From Parvularcula sp. (GTDB lineage Bacteria > Pseudomonadota > Alphaproteobacteria > Caulobacterales > Parvularculaceae), in assembly GCA_003506635.1 (NCBI GenBank), contig DNZB01000174.1, forward strand, positions 2,389 to 18,258: a stretch of 15,870 nucleotides of DNA, in the 5' to 3' direction. Shown here piece after piece: positions 1 to 7,348 of this stretch; position 1 is the stretch's first letter, and each line of letters opens with the position of its first letter. The notes under the pieces were generated by a model. That model made no database searches. It saw nothing but the letters and a program-made list of their open reading frames with translations, and was not told the origin of the DNA. The position numbers and the translations under genes are program-made.

Positions 1-17
1 CCCCTCCCCCCCGGCCC

Positions 18-40
18 CTCTCCCGCCAAGAGCGGGAGAG
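18..40. repeat. Perfect hairpin just upstream of the thiO-like gene
   Basis: CTCTCCCGC (18-26) and GCGGGAGAG (32-40) form a perfect 9-bp stem with a 5-base loop. It is flanked by a C-rich stretch on the left. The hairpin ends 15 bases before the ATG at 56, and a GGAG at 42-45 lies between them. It resembles the short palindromic repeat units scattered between genes in many GC-rich proteobacteria. It could also be the terminator of a gene left of the window, although no T-run follows. Only one copy is present here, so the repeat-family reading is an inference. Confidence 0.5.
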
Positions 41-55
41 TGGAGAAGGGCGCGG

Positions 56-1153
56 ATGACCCTCCCCATCCTTATCGCCGGCGGCGGCGTCATCGGCTTG
101 ACGACGGCCTACGCGCTCGCGCGCGCGGGCGCGGCTGTCGCCGTCATCGACTCCGGCGCGCCGGCGGCGACCGCGGCTGCGGCGGGAATGCTGGCGCCCT
201 CGTTCGAACGCGCGCTGCATGCCGGCGCCGCGCTCGAAATCTTTGCGCGCGAAAGCCTCGCCCTCTGGCGCGCGCTGGCGCCGGAAATCGAAGCCGATGC
301 GGGTATGAGCGTCGACTTCCGGACGGACGGCATCCTCTCCGTCGCGTTCGAGGGCGAAAAAGGCGCCTTTCCGGAGGACATGCGCGGCGGGACGCCGCTA
401 TCCCGGGCGCAGGCGCAGGCGATCGAGCCGGCGCTCAGCGGCGATATTGCGTCCGCATGGTTCGCCGAAGGCGACGGTCAAATCGATCCGCGTGCGCTCT
501 TGTCGGCGCTTCCGGCTGCGCTTTCGCGCCATGGCGGAAGGCTGGTTCGCGGCAGGCGCGTGGCGGCGCTGAAAACTGTTCGCGGCGCCGTCAGCGGCGT
601 CACCTTGACGGACGGCGCGCACCTTTCCGCGCGCGCCGTCATCGTCGCGACAGGCGCGGCGGCGGACGCAATCGGCCCCTTGCCGCCGGGCGCGGTCTTT
701 CCGGTGAAGGGCGAAGCGCTCGCGCTGGTGCGCGGGGCCGGCGCGCCGGCGCGCGTCATCCGTACAAGGAGCGCCTATCTTTGTCCCAAGGCGGACGGAC
801 GGGTCGTCGTCGGAGCGACGGAAATTCCGCGTGATCGCTCGCTGACGGCGGACGCCGACCGGATCGCCGCATTGAAGCGCGGCGCCGCGCGCGCCGTCCC
901 CGCCCTCGCCGGGGCCGCCGAACGCGAACGCTGGGCCGGATTGCGTCCGGCGACCGCCGACGGACTTCCCGTCATCGGCGCCGCGCCCGCCGGCCCCGCG
1001 GGGCTGTTCTACGCGCTCGGCCATTATCGAAACGGCGTCCTCCTCGCGCCTGCGACGGCGGCGGCGCTGACGCGGCTGATCCTTGACGGCGCGGGCGCTT
1101 CGGCGCTGGCGGCCTTCAGCGCCGAAAGGTTCATTCCGGAGGCGCGCGCATGA
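56..1153 (+). CDS. thiO: Glycine oxidase ThiO-like FAD-dependent amine oxidoreductase
   Basis: This 365-residue protein belongs to the DAO family of FAD enzymes. ThiO oxidises glycine with O2 to dehydroglycine, the precursor of the thiamine thiazole, releasing H2O2 in the cytoplasm. The N-terminus has the FAD-binding Rossmann motif GGGVIG (residues 9-14), with an acidic residue (D32) ending the second strand. The AAAGMLAP segment (41-48) is characteristic of ThiO-type oxidases. GLRPATADGLPVIG (about 295-308) and GHYRNGVLLAPAT (322-334) form the conserved C-terminal FAD and substrate region. The length is normal for the family. The ATG at 56 is preceded by GGAG at 42-45. The usual partners thiS and thiG are not downstream; a tRNA-modification or other DAO-family oxidase is the main alternative. 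The family is clear, the exact substrate less so. Confidence 0.82.
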   Translation: MTLPILIAGGGVIGLTTAYALARAGAAVAVIDSGAPAATAAAAGMLAPSFERALHAGAALEIFARESLALWRALAPEIEADAGMSVDFRTDGILSVAFEGEKGAFPEDMRGGTPLSRAQAQAIEPALSGDIASAWFAEGDGQIDPRALLSALPAALSRHGGRLVRGRRVAALKTVRGAVSGVTLTDGAHLSARAVIVATGAAADAIGPLPPGAVFPVKGEALALVRGAGAPARVIRTRSAYLCPKADGRVVVGATEIPRDRSLTADADRIAALKRGAARAVPALAGAAERERWAGLRPATADGLPVIGAAPAGPAGLFYALGHYRNGVLLAPATAAALTRLILDGAGASALAAFSAERFIPEARA

Positions 1154-1330
1154 TCACCGCGCCGCCTTCGAAACGGCCGGGAAATTCCGGCCTGTATCCT
1201 TTGAAAAAGGATGTCGCGCCTGGCCGCGTCGGGCCGGTTCGCCGATCCTTTCTCCGCTTACCCGATCCCCCGGTTAGGAGTTTGTTGACCATGACCTGCG
1301 AGCGTTTTCCCGCCATGCGGACCCGCCACC
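1154..1330 (+). other. Intergenic spacer with two hairpins
   Basis: No gene is supported here. Two hairpins lie close together after the thiO stop: GGCCGG (1175-1180) with CCGGCC (1187-1192), and a perfect 7-bp stem ATCCTTT (1196-1202) with AAAGGAT (1206-1212) around a 3-base loop. Neither is followed by a T-run, so they are weak candidates for an intrinsic terminator. They could instead stabilise the 3' end of the thiO transcript. I see no convincing -35/-10 pair before the transglycosylase gene. Confidence 0.35.
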
Positions 1331-2137
1331 ATGACTGACGCCGTCACCGCCGCGAGCGCCGCGACGAAAGTTTCCGGCGCCCTCAAGAAAGCCTCGGCCT
1401 CGACCGGCGTCGGCTTTGACTATCTCTACCGCGTCGCGGTGCGGGAAAGCTCGCTCAACCCGGCGGCGAAGGCCAGGACTTCGTCCGCTGCCGGACTATT
1501 CCAGTTCATCGAACAAACCTGGCTTGGCGCGGTGAAGAAGTACGGCGCGGGGCACGGCCTTGGCGCTGAGGCGGCCGATATCGTGCGGGGGCCGGGCGGG
1601 CGCTACACAGTCGCCGATCCGGCGCGCCGCCAGGCGATCCTCGACCTCCGCTTCGACGCGGAAAAGGCCGCCGGTCTCGCCGCCGAGCTGGCGCGCGAGA
1701 ACAAGGCGTCGCTCGAAGGCGCGCTTGGCCGCGCGGTCGGCGCGGCGGAACTCTACGCCGCGCATTTTTTGGGGCCGACGGGCGCGCGCACGCTTCTTTC
1801 CGCCGACGCGGGCGCGAGCGCGGCCGCGCTTCTTCCATCGGCGGCTGCGGCGAACCGGCATGTTTTTTTCGACGGCGCGCGCGAACGCTCCGTCGGCGAA
1901 GTGATCGACAGTTTCCGCAAAACGATCGGCGGCGCGGCCGCCGCGGTCGAAGAGATCAAGTCAGCGATCGGCGACGGACTGAGCGCGATCGCCGGCGACG
2001 CCTTCCGCGAAACCGCCGCGTTCTCGCCTGCGCAACCCTTGCCCGGCCTTGAAACGAGGAGCCTGTCGCCGCTCGTGCTCGCGGTGCTGCAGGCGCTCGA
2101 CTGGCGCGGGCCAGGCTTCAGCGACGGCCGCGACTAA
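1331..2137 (+). CDS. Lytic transglycosylase (SLT domain) protein
   Basis: This 268-residue protein has an SLT-type lysozyme-like domain in its first half. Such enzymes cleave the MurNAc-GlcNAc bond of peptidoglycan to leave a 1,6-anhydro end. The catalytic glutamate is probably E39 in VRESSLNP. It is followed by SSAAGLFQFIEQTW, the typical motif that shapes the substrate groove. A second conserved block, AAELYAAHFLG, lies in the middle. The C-terminal third is Ala-rich and carries no recognised domain. There is no signal peptide or membrane segment, so export would need another route, or the protein may act with a dedicated secretion or flagellar apparatus, as suggested for similar short SLT proteins. 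The frame allows no earlier ATG because a stop lies at 1292-1294. No clear Shine-Dalgarno sequence precedes the start. Confidence 0.8.
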   Translation: MTDAVTAASAATKVSGALKKASASTGVGFDYLYRVAVRESSLNPAAKARTSSAAGLFQFIEQTWLGAVKKYGAGHGLGAEAADIVRGPGGRYTVADPARRQAILDLRFDAEKAAGLAAELARENKASLEGALGRAVGAAELYAAHFLGPTGARTLLSADAGASAAALLPSAAAANRHVFFDGARERSVGEVIDSFRKTIGGAAAAVEEIKSAIGDGLSAIAGDAFRETAAFSPAQPLPGLETRSLSPLVLAVLQALDWRGPGFSDGRD

Positions 2138-2138
2138 G

Positions 2139-3002
2139 TCATTGGCACGCGGTCAGGCCGTAGCCATGCGGCAGTTTCGTGCTGGCGTCGCCGCAGGCGC
2201 CCTGCAATTGCTCGGCGGTGAGGCCGTTTGCAGCCGTAAGGTCGGCGCCTTGAAGCTTCGCACCCGTGAATTCCGCGCCGGCAAGATCGGCGGCCGCGAA
2301 TTTGACGTCGCGAAGGCTCGCATTGGTGAACTTCGCGGCGCGCAGATCAGCGCCGGTGAAATCGGCGCCGTCCGCAACCGTGTCGACAAAGAGCCCGCCG
2401 GGCGCGAACGCCTTCGTCACCACCGCCTTCGAGAGGTCAGAGCCAGAAAGGCTCGCCGCGGTGAGGTCGGCGGCGGCGAAGTTCGCGCCCGAAAAATCCC
2501 CGGCGCGCATCGCCGCGCTGTGGAGCGTCGCGCCGGAGAAGTCGGCGCCGGGCACTTGCGCGGCGGTGAAGTTGGCGTTTGCAAGGCGCGCTTTGGTGAA
2601 ATTCGGCGCGGCGCCCGCAGCGCCCTCGAACGAGGCGTCGTCGAGAAGGGCGCCGACGAATTGCGTCTTGTTGATCTGCACGCCGGCGAAAACGCTTTTG
2701 GCCGCCTGAACGCCGGTGAAGTTGGCGTTCGAGATGTTCATCGTCGCCGCGGTGAAACCCGAGGCTTCGCCGCCGCCGGCGCCGAGCCTTGCGAGCTTGC
2801 CGATGCCCTCATCGACCTTGCCGATGGCGCCGGAAAGATCAGGCGCGATGCGGTCGGCGCTGTTGAAGGTGTTGGTCACGCCGCGCCCGAATTCGTCGAT
2901 GACGTTGATCCGGCGCCCGCCGGAGCGTTCGCCGACGACGTTTGCAACGAGCGAAAACAGCATGATCATGAAGAGAATGATCAGAAGCATCATGCGGATC
3001 AT
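2139..3002 (-). CDS. Membrane-anchored pentapeptide-repeat protein
   Basis: With the start at 3002 the protein has 287 residues. Residues 4-22 form one hydrophobic segment rich in Met, Leu and Ile, an uncleaved membrane anchor. Residues about 80-260 hold many A(D/N)(L/F)xx pentapeptides such as ANFTG, ADFSG, ADLTA and AEFTG, which fold into a right-handed quadrilateral beta-helix. The tail TAEQLQGACGD...KLPHGYGL is a common ending of such proteins in alphaproteobacteria. I chose the ATG at 3002 because GGGAGGGG stands just upstream. An in-frame ATG at 3059 would add 19 hydrophilic residues but has no ribosome-binding site. The function is unknown; pentapeptide helices usually serve as scaffolds or protein-binding surfaces. 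The stop lies one base from that of the converging transglycosylase gene. Confidence 0.8.
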   Translation of the reverse strand: MIRMMLLIILFMIMLFSLVANVVGERSGGRRINVIDEFGRGVTNTFNSADRIAPDLSGAIGKVDEGIGKLARLGAGGGEASGFTAATMNISNANFTGVQAAKSVFAGVQINKTQFVGALLDDASFEGAAGAAPNFTKARLANANFTAAQVPGADFSGATLHSAAMRAGDFSGANFAAADLTAASLSGSDLSKAVVTKAFAPGGLFVDTVADGADFTGADLRAAKFTNASLRDVKFAAADLAGAEFTGAKLQGADLTAANGLTAEQLQGACGDASTKLPHGYGLTACQ

Positions 3003-3235
3003 AAGCGGCGTCCCCTCCCGAAACGGGCGTCCTTCGGCGGATTTGTCCGCCTGCGCCATAATGGGGCGCGAAGGGCGAACGAACGCTTAAAGTTTGGTTT
3101 CGATTTGATGAATCGGGCCGCCGCCGGCGGACGGTTCCGGACCGGTCCTTTGAACCCGCCCGCAATCGCAAGCCTTCCCGGCGCGCCGCGAGGCGCAGGC
3201 GTCCCCAGACGAGACAGACGAACCGGGCGGGCTGG

Positions 3236-3273
3236 TTATTCCGCGCATCCCAAGGCGCGCCGGTGCGGAATAA
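3236..3273. repeat. 9-bp inverted repeat, candidate operator or leader hairpin
   Basis: TTATTCCGC (3236-3244) is matched perfectly by GCGGAATAA (3265-3273) across a 20-base spacer. The arms are AT-richer than their surroundings. It sits 53 bases before the dehydrogenase start. The arm spacing, about two helical turns plus, would suit a dimeric regulator. If transcribed, it would form a leader hairpin. The role is inferred. Confidence 0.4.
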
Positions 3274-3282
3274 AGGGAGCCG

Positions 3283-3300
3283 CACAAGCGTCCGCTTGTG
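3283..3300. repeat. Short perfect hairpin before the dehydrogenase gene
   Basis: CACAAGC (3283-3289) and GCTTGTG (3294-3300) form a 7-bp stem with the 4-base loop GTCC. It ends 13 bases before the ribosome-binding GGAG (3314-3317) of the next gene. It could influence translation initiation or be part of a protein-binding site. Confidence 0.4.
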
Positions 3301-3325
3301 GTGACGCCAGTCTGGAGCCTGACAC

Positions 3326-4666
3326 ATGACGATGCCGCTTTCAAAGGCGCAGTCCATCGCGGCAAGGGTTGCCAGCGGCGCCGCCGCGGTCGGCGTCGTC
3401 GGTCTTGGCTATGTCGGAGCGCCGTTGGCGCTCGCCTTCTGGCGCGCCGGGTTCAGCGTCCTCGGGGTCGATATCAGCGCTGGACGGGTCGAGGCGATTA
3501 ACGCCGGCGAACAGGTGATCAATTACATCCCGGCGGAAGCGTTCCGGGACGCCGCCGCGTCCCCGAAGTTCGAGGCGACGACCGACTTTGCGCGCCTTGA
3601 AGACGCCGATGTGATCGTCATCTGCGTGCCGACGCCGCTGACGCGACACAATGAGCCGGACCTGAGCTTCATCCGGGCGACAGGCGAAGCCATCAGGCCG
3701 CATCTTAGGTCCGGCCAGACCGTCATTCTTGAATCGACGACATGGCCCGGCACGACCCGCGAAGTGCTGAAGCCTGTCCTCGACAAGTCCGGTCTCGTGT
3801 GCGGGCGTGATTATTTCCTCGCTTTCTCGCCGGAGCGCGAGGATCCGGGCAATCCGCATTTCAGCACGGCCTCGATCCCGAAAGTGGTCGGCGCGGATGA
3901 CGATAGCTCGCGCGCCATCGCTTGCGCGCTTTACGGCCGCGCCATCGCCAAGGTCGTTCCTGTCTCGTCTTCCGCTGCGGCCGAAGCAGTCAAGCTGACC
4001 GAGAATATCTTCCGCGCCGTCAATATCGCGCTCGTCAACGAACTGAAGACCGTTTACGGCGCGATGAATGTCGACGTCTGGGAGGTGGTCGACGCGGCGG
4101 CGACCAAGCCGTTCGGCTATATGCCGTTTTATCCAGGGCCTGGGCTTGGCGGCCATTGCATTCCAATTGATCCATTTTACCTGACCTCAAAAGCGCGCGA
4201 GTGCGGCGTTGAGACGCGGTTCATCGAACTCGCAGGTCTCGTCAATACGCGCATGCCGAGGCTCGTCGTCGACAAGTTGGCCTCGGCGCTTGCTGACGGC
4301 GGCGTCGATATCGGCGCGGCGCGGGTGCTCGTGTGCGGACTTTCTTACAAGAAGAACATCAACGATATTCGCGAAAGCCCGTCTCTCGTCATCATGGAGC
4401 TGGTGGAGGAGCGCGGCGCGCGCTGCGACTATCACGACCCCTTCAACGCGGAAATTCCGAACACGCGCGAGCATCCGGGCCTTGCCGGCCGGCGAAGCGT
4501 CGCGCTCACCGCCGAAGCGATCGCCGGGTATGACGCCGTGCTTCTCATTACGGATCATGACGATCTGCCTTATGCGCGCATCGGCGAAAATGCGCGGCTC
4601 ATCATCGACACGCGCAACGCCTTTGCACGGCGCGGCGTTGCGGCGCGGCGCCTCGTCAAGGCGTGA
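3326..4666 (+). CDS. UDP-N-acetylhexosamine / UDP-sugar 6-dehydrogenase (WbpA/WecC-like)
   Basis: This 446-residue cytoplasmic enzyme of the UDP-glucose/GDP-mannose dehydrogenase family oxidises the C6 hydroxyl of a UDP-sugar to a carboxylate with two NAD+. The product is a UDP-uronic acid for polysaccharide synthesis. The NAD-binding motif GLGYVG is at 26-31. LTENIFRAVNIALVNEL (224-240) belongs to the central domain. The catalytic cysteine is C278 in GGHCIPIDPFYL. GLSYKKNINDIRESP (338-352) starts the C-terminal UDP-binding domain. LAFSPERED at about 165-173 and the overall length fit the UDP-GlcNAc or UDP-ManNAc dehydrogenase branch better than UDP-glucose dehydrogenase; the exact sugar is not settled. 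The ATG at 3326 follows GGAG at 3314-3317. The gene converges on the glycan operon, 44 bases from its end, and may supply its donor sugar. Confidence 0.88.
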   Translation: MTMPLSKAQSIAARVASGAAAVGVVGLGYVGAPLALAFWRAGFSVLGVDISAGRVEAINAGEQVINYIPAEAFRDAAASPKFEATTDFARLEDADVIVICVPTPLTRHNEPDLSFIRATGEAIRPHLRSGQTVILESTTWPGTTREVLKPVLDKSGLVCGRDYFLAFSPEREDPGNPHFSTASIPKVVGADDDSSRAIACALYGRAIAKVVPVSSSAAAEAVKLTENIFRAVNIALVNELKTVYGAMNVDVWEVVDAAATKPFGYMPFYPGPGLGGHCIPIDPFYLTSKARECGVETRFIELAGLVNTRMPRLVVDKLASALADGGVDIGAARVLVCGLSYKKNINDIRESPSLVIMELVEERGARCDYHDPFNAEIPNTREHPGLAGRRSVALTAEAIAGYDAVLLITDHDDLPYARIGENARLIIDTRNAFARRGVAARRLVKA

Positions 4667-4710
4667 GCGCGCTCGCCCTTCTTCCCACTGGAAAGCCCGG
4701 CGGCCCTTCC

Positions 4711-6579
4711 TCAGAAGTTGTAATTGAGCTTGAAAGCGACCGCCGTCGACCATTCGCCTTCGGCCGGCCCGAACGCCTCGCCGGCGCGAAACGCGCCGAA
4801 CGTCAGTTCCGCCTCCCAGCGGCGTTGATATTCATAACTGACGACGAGATCGATTTCCTTGCCGATCGATTTGTCGACGCCAAGCGGGTCCGCGTCGAGG
4901 CGCGCGGCGGATAGCTCGGTTGCGGGCGTCAGCTGGCGATAATCATGATAAAGCGCTTCAATCCAGAAGGTTTCGCCGACCGGAACCCCGACGGCGCCGG
5001 TGAGAACTTGCAGGTTCGACAGATCCGGACGCAGCACCTCGCCATAATAGCGGAAGCGGCTGATGCCGCGATTTTTGCCGTTGTTGCCATGCAGGCCGGT
5101 CTGGCGGAAATTCCGGTCGACGCCGTCGGCGGCGTTCCGGTCGGCGGAGCCGCGCGCATAACCAAGCGTCAGATAGGGTTCAAATTCAAACGGCAGCTCC
5201 CAGTTGAATGAGGTATCAAGCGCCCAGCCCCGAACCTTCTGCTGCGTAATCGCCGTGGCGGCGAAAATCTCATCATCCTCCGGGTCGTCAAAGGACGTCA
5301 GCGTTTCGGTTCCGGCGACGCGCGCCAGGTCGGCGTTGAAATAAACCTTGCCGACGCCCGAGATCTTGTGGCGGCCGCGATAGCGAAGACCAAGCCAGGT
5401 GAGGTCGGCGTCAGCGTCGTCTATGGCGTCCTCAAGGACGAGTTCCCCCGGCGCATAGCCGTCAGAATGATCGTTAGTGTTGAGAAAGAAGAGCTCAAGC
5501 AGCTTTTTTGGATCGATCTGGTAGGCGAGGTTGCCGAGGATATTCCGCTTATCCTTGTCGGCGGGTTCCAGCGGCTCAAGCGTGTCGGCGCTCCAGAGTT
5601 CCTCGGCGACAGCGATAAAGCCGAACAGCTTGCCTTGCGAAAAATGCAGGCGCGCGGCTTCGATATCGTCATCCCACCACCATTCGCGGCGGTCCTGGAA
5701 TTTCTGGCGGCCGAGTTGCAACGAGGCGTGCAATCCGAAAATCTCGGAAAAGAACACCCAAGCCTGGTCGAGCCTTGCGCCGCCTTCGGTGTCATCCGAT
5801 CCGTCCGCGTCGATGACTTCCGAGGTGAGAAAGCTCTTGGCCTGAACGAAAGCTGCGAAGTTCTCGGAAGGCAGGTACAGGGCTTCGAATTTCAGCTCGG
5901 GCGCCGCGCGCAGGCGATAGTCGTCGGCGCCGCGATCAAGATCGAGGTTCGACTGGCTGAGCGTCGCGGCCTCGATTTCGCCGCCGATGGTCAGCGGCGC
6001 GCCGAACAGGCTGATCTCAAGCTGGTCCTCCGGACGCACATCGTCATTTGAAACGCCAAGCACGCGGCCGAGATCGCGCGACGTAACCTCTCTCCCGGAC
6101 TCCGCTTCGATCGGCGGACGAACGCCTGGAACCTCCGCCGGATCGAGCGCTGCGATCATCTGCGGCGGCGGGCCAGCGCGAAGCGATGGCGCGCGGGACC
6201 GCCCCTTGACGAGATCGACGACGATCCGGTGTGGGGCGCCCGGCGCGGCGGCGAAGAGTTCAAATTGGCGCACGACCTCGACGCCGTCCTGGAGATGAAG
6301 TGCGAGGCTGGTTTCGTCAGCGGTCGCCAGCATGAGAAATTCCGAGGGCAGCGAGGCTGCGCTCACTTGCGCGCGCTGTTCAAGATGCTCGGCGGAAAGG
6401 GAGAGATCGTCGCCGGAAATGTTGAAGTCTCCGGCGCCGGGCGGCGCGTCAACGTCAAACACGACCCGCATGGTGTCGCCGGAGACAGAGTAGCGGATGG
6501 TGTCAAGAGAAACGCGCGCCATCGCCGGCGCTGCAATGAAAGAGGCGGTTGAGGCGAGCAGGACGGTCCTGAGAGACAT
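4711..6579 (-). CDS. Outer-membrane protein: AMIN-like domain plus alginate-export-like barrel
   Basis: This is a 622-residue exported protein. Residues 1-21 form a signal peptide ending AMA. Residues 22-125 look like an AMIN domain: they begin VSLDTIRYSVSGD, have a beta-rich core and end PHRIVVDLVKG, as in the peptidoglycan-targeting domain of amidases and secretins. A low-complexity Pro/Ala linker spans about 126-185. Residues 186-622 resemble the alginate-export (AlgE-like) barrel: alternating amphipathic strands, aromatic girdle residues, LQLGRQKFQDRREWWWDDD in the conserved part, and the terminal NYNF with a C-terminal Phe as needed for BAM insertion. It is the last gene of the operon, 4 bases after the deacetylase stop, and is the likely outer-membrane exit for the polymer. 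A general porin is the alternative. The barrel is well supported, the AMIN assignment moderately. Confidence 0.75.
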   Translation of the reverse strand: MSLRTVLLASTASFIAAPAMARVSLDTIRYSVSGDTMRVVFDVDAPPGAGDFNISGDDLSLSAEHLEQRAQVSAASLPSEFLMLATADETSLALHLQDGVEVVRQFELFAAAPGAPHRIVVDLVKGRSRAPSLRAGPPPQMIAALDPAEVPGVRPPIEAESGREVTSRDLGRVLGVSNDDVRPEDQLEISLFGAPLTIGGEIEAATLSQSNLDLDRGADDYRLRAAPELKFEALYLPSENFAAFVQAKSFLTSEVIDADGSDDTEGGARLDQAWVFFSEIFGLHASLQLGRQKFQDRREWWWDDDIEAARLHFSQGKLFGFIAVAEELWSADTLEPLEPADKDKRNILGNLAYQIDPKKLLELFFLNTNDHSDGYAPGELVLEDAIDDADADLTWLGLRYRGRHKISGVGKVYFNADLARVAGTETLTSFDDPEDDEIFAATAITQQKVRGWALDTSFNWELPFEFEPYLTLGYARGSADRNAADGVDRNFRQTGLHGNNGKNRGISRFRYYGEVLRPDLSNLQVLTGAVGVPVGETFWIEALYHDYRQLTPATELSAARLDADPLGVDKSIGKEIDLVVSYEYQRRWEAELTFGAFRAGEAFGPAEGEWSTAVAFKLNYNF

Positions 6580-6583
6580 GAAT

Positions 6584-7348
6584 TCACTCTCTTATCGCGA
6601 TGGACGCCTCAGCGGCGCGGACCTGGCGAATGATCGACGTAAAGGCGGCGCGGGGATGCTCGGCGAGAACGCCGAGCATCGCTTCAAAACTGTCAAAGAG
6701 GTCGTCATCCATGGCGGCGTGATGGGTCATGACGCCGATGCGCCTTTCTCCCGCAGCGACGAGATCAGCGACGCGCCCGGCGCCGCCGCGGGCGTATTTC
6801 GCCCGGTCAGGATCGGGCGCGCGCCAGTCCACGTTGACCGGGACCTCGCAAAGACCAAGGAGATCGAGCGCCGCCGCGGTGTCGTCGCGAGACAGCGCTA
6901 GAAAGCCTTCATCTTTTAGCGCCGCGACGGTGTCTTGCGTGCATCGGTTCCAGGGCGGCGTGAAAACGGGATCGACGCCGCCGGGAAAGAAGTCTGCGAG
7001 CCGCGACTTGCCGAGCTTGATGTCAAGCCATTGCCTGGCGCGGGGGCGGGCCGCGCCGAATTCGCATTTCCGGCCGTCGCCCTCATGATTTGCATGCATG
7101 AAGCCATGTTGATGAACGCGAACGGCGCCCGTCTCGCGCGCGAAGTCAGAAAGGCGATCGGCCTGACCGCCGGTCATGGCTGACGGAATTACGGCGACAT
7201 CGATAACGGCGCCGTAAGCGGCGGCGATCTGGAGGAGGCGGTAGAGCGATTCCTGTTCCCAGCCGCCGTCATCATTGCGGAAAAAGAAATCGATCGGCGC
7301 GTCGCCTGCGTCGAGCGCGGCGCGCAATGGATCTGCCGCGGCGTTCAT
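6584..7348 (-). CDS. NodB-type polysaccharide deacetylase family protein
   Basis: This 254-residue protein belongs to the carbohydrate esterase 4-like group, which removes N- or O-acetyl groups from sugars using a metal ion. RNDDGG (24-29) matches the first NodB motif with its Asp-Asp pair. HQHGFMH (79-85) supplies the two metal-binding histidines (H81, H85). TPPW (130-133) is the third motif, and VMTHH (206-210) gives the late histidine. There is no signal peptide, so it probably acts in the cytoplasm. I chose the start at 7348 because it forms an ATGA overlap with the preceding glycosyltransferase stop. A longer in-frame start at 7441 would add 31 Arg/Gly-rich residues that are only a shadow of the upstream gene. 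In the operon it would deacetylate the glycan or a lipid-linked intermediate. Confidence 0.8.
   Translation of the reverse strand: MNAAADPLRAALDAGDAPIDFFFRNDDGGWEQESLYRLLQIAAAYGAVIDVAVIPSAMTGGQADRLSDFARETGAVRVHQHGFMHANHEGDGRKCEFGAARPRARQWLDIKLGKSRLADFFPGGVDPVFTPPWNRCTQDTVAALKDEGFLALSRDDTAAALDLLGLCEVPVNVDWRAPDPDRAKYARGGAGRVADLVAAGERRIGVMTHHAAMDDDLFDSFEAMLGVLAEHPRAAFTSIIRQVRAAEASIAIRE

Larger units (their letters stand above)
3003..3325. promoter_or_regulatory. Divergent intergenic region rich in dyads
   Basis: This is the shared upstream region of the pentapeptide-repeat gene (-) and the UDP-sugar dehydrogenase gene (+). It must contain promoters for both, but I cannot point to a convincing -35/-10 pair. 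It holds several perfect dyads: GGCGGA/TCCGCC (3036-3051), CCGCCGGCGG (3121-3130), GGACCGGTCC (3139-3148), and the two inverted repeats listed separately. Part of it, 3003-3059, would be coding if the pentapeptide gene started at 3059. I see no other gene in it. Confidence 0.5.

Noticed and set aside
398..1024. Minus-strand ORF of 208 codons inside thiO
   Set aside because: It is an Arg/Gly-rich shadow of a well-supported FAD enzyme.
1150..1338. 62-codon ORF overlapping the thiO stop as ATGA, a possible thiS
   Set aside because: It lacks the Gly-Gly C-terminus of ThiS, looks non-coding in composition and overlaps the transglycosylase start.
2049..3329. Long plus-strand ORF (426 codons) opposite the pentapeptide-repeat gene
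   Set aside because: It is rich in Arg, Gly and Ala without domain features and runs antisense to a clear repeat protein; the periodic repeats keep the opposite frame open.
4667..4710. Possible bidirectional terminator between the dehydrogenase and outer-membrane protein genes
   Set aside because: I found only imperfect pairing around GGAAAGCCC/GGCCCTTCC and no T-run on either strand.
5368..6051. Plus-strand ORF of 227 codons inside the outer-membrane protein gene
   Set aside because: It runs antisense to the barrel-coding frame and has no start signal or recognisable domain.
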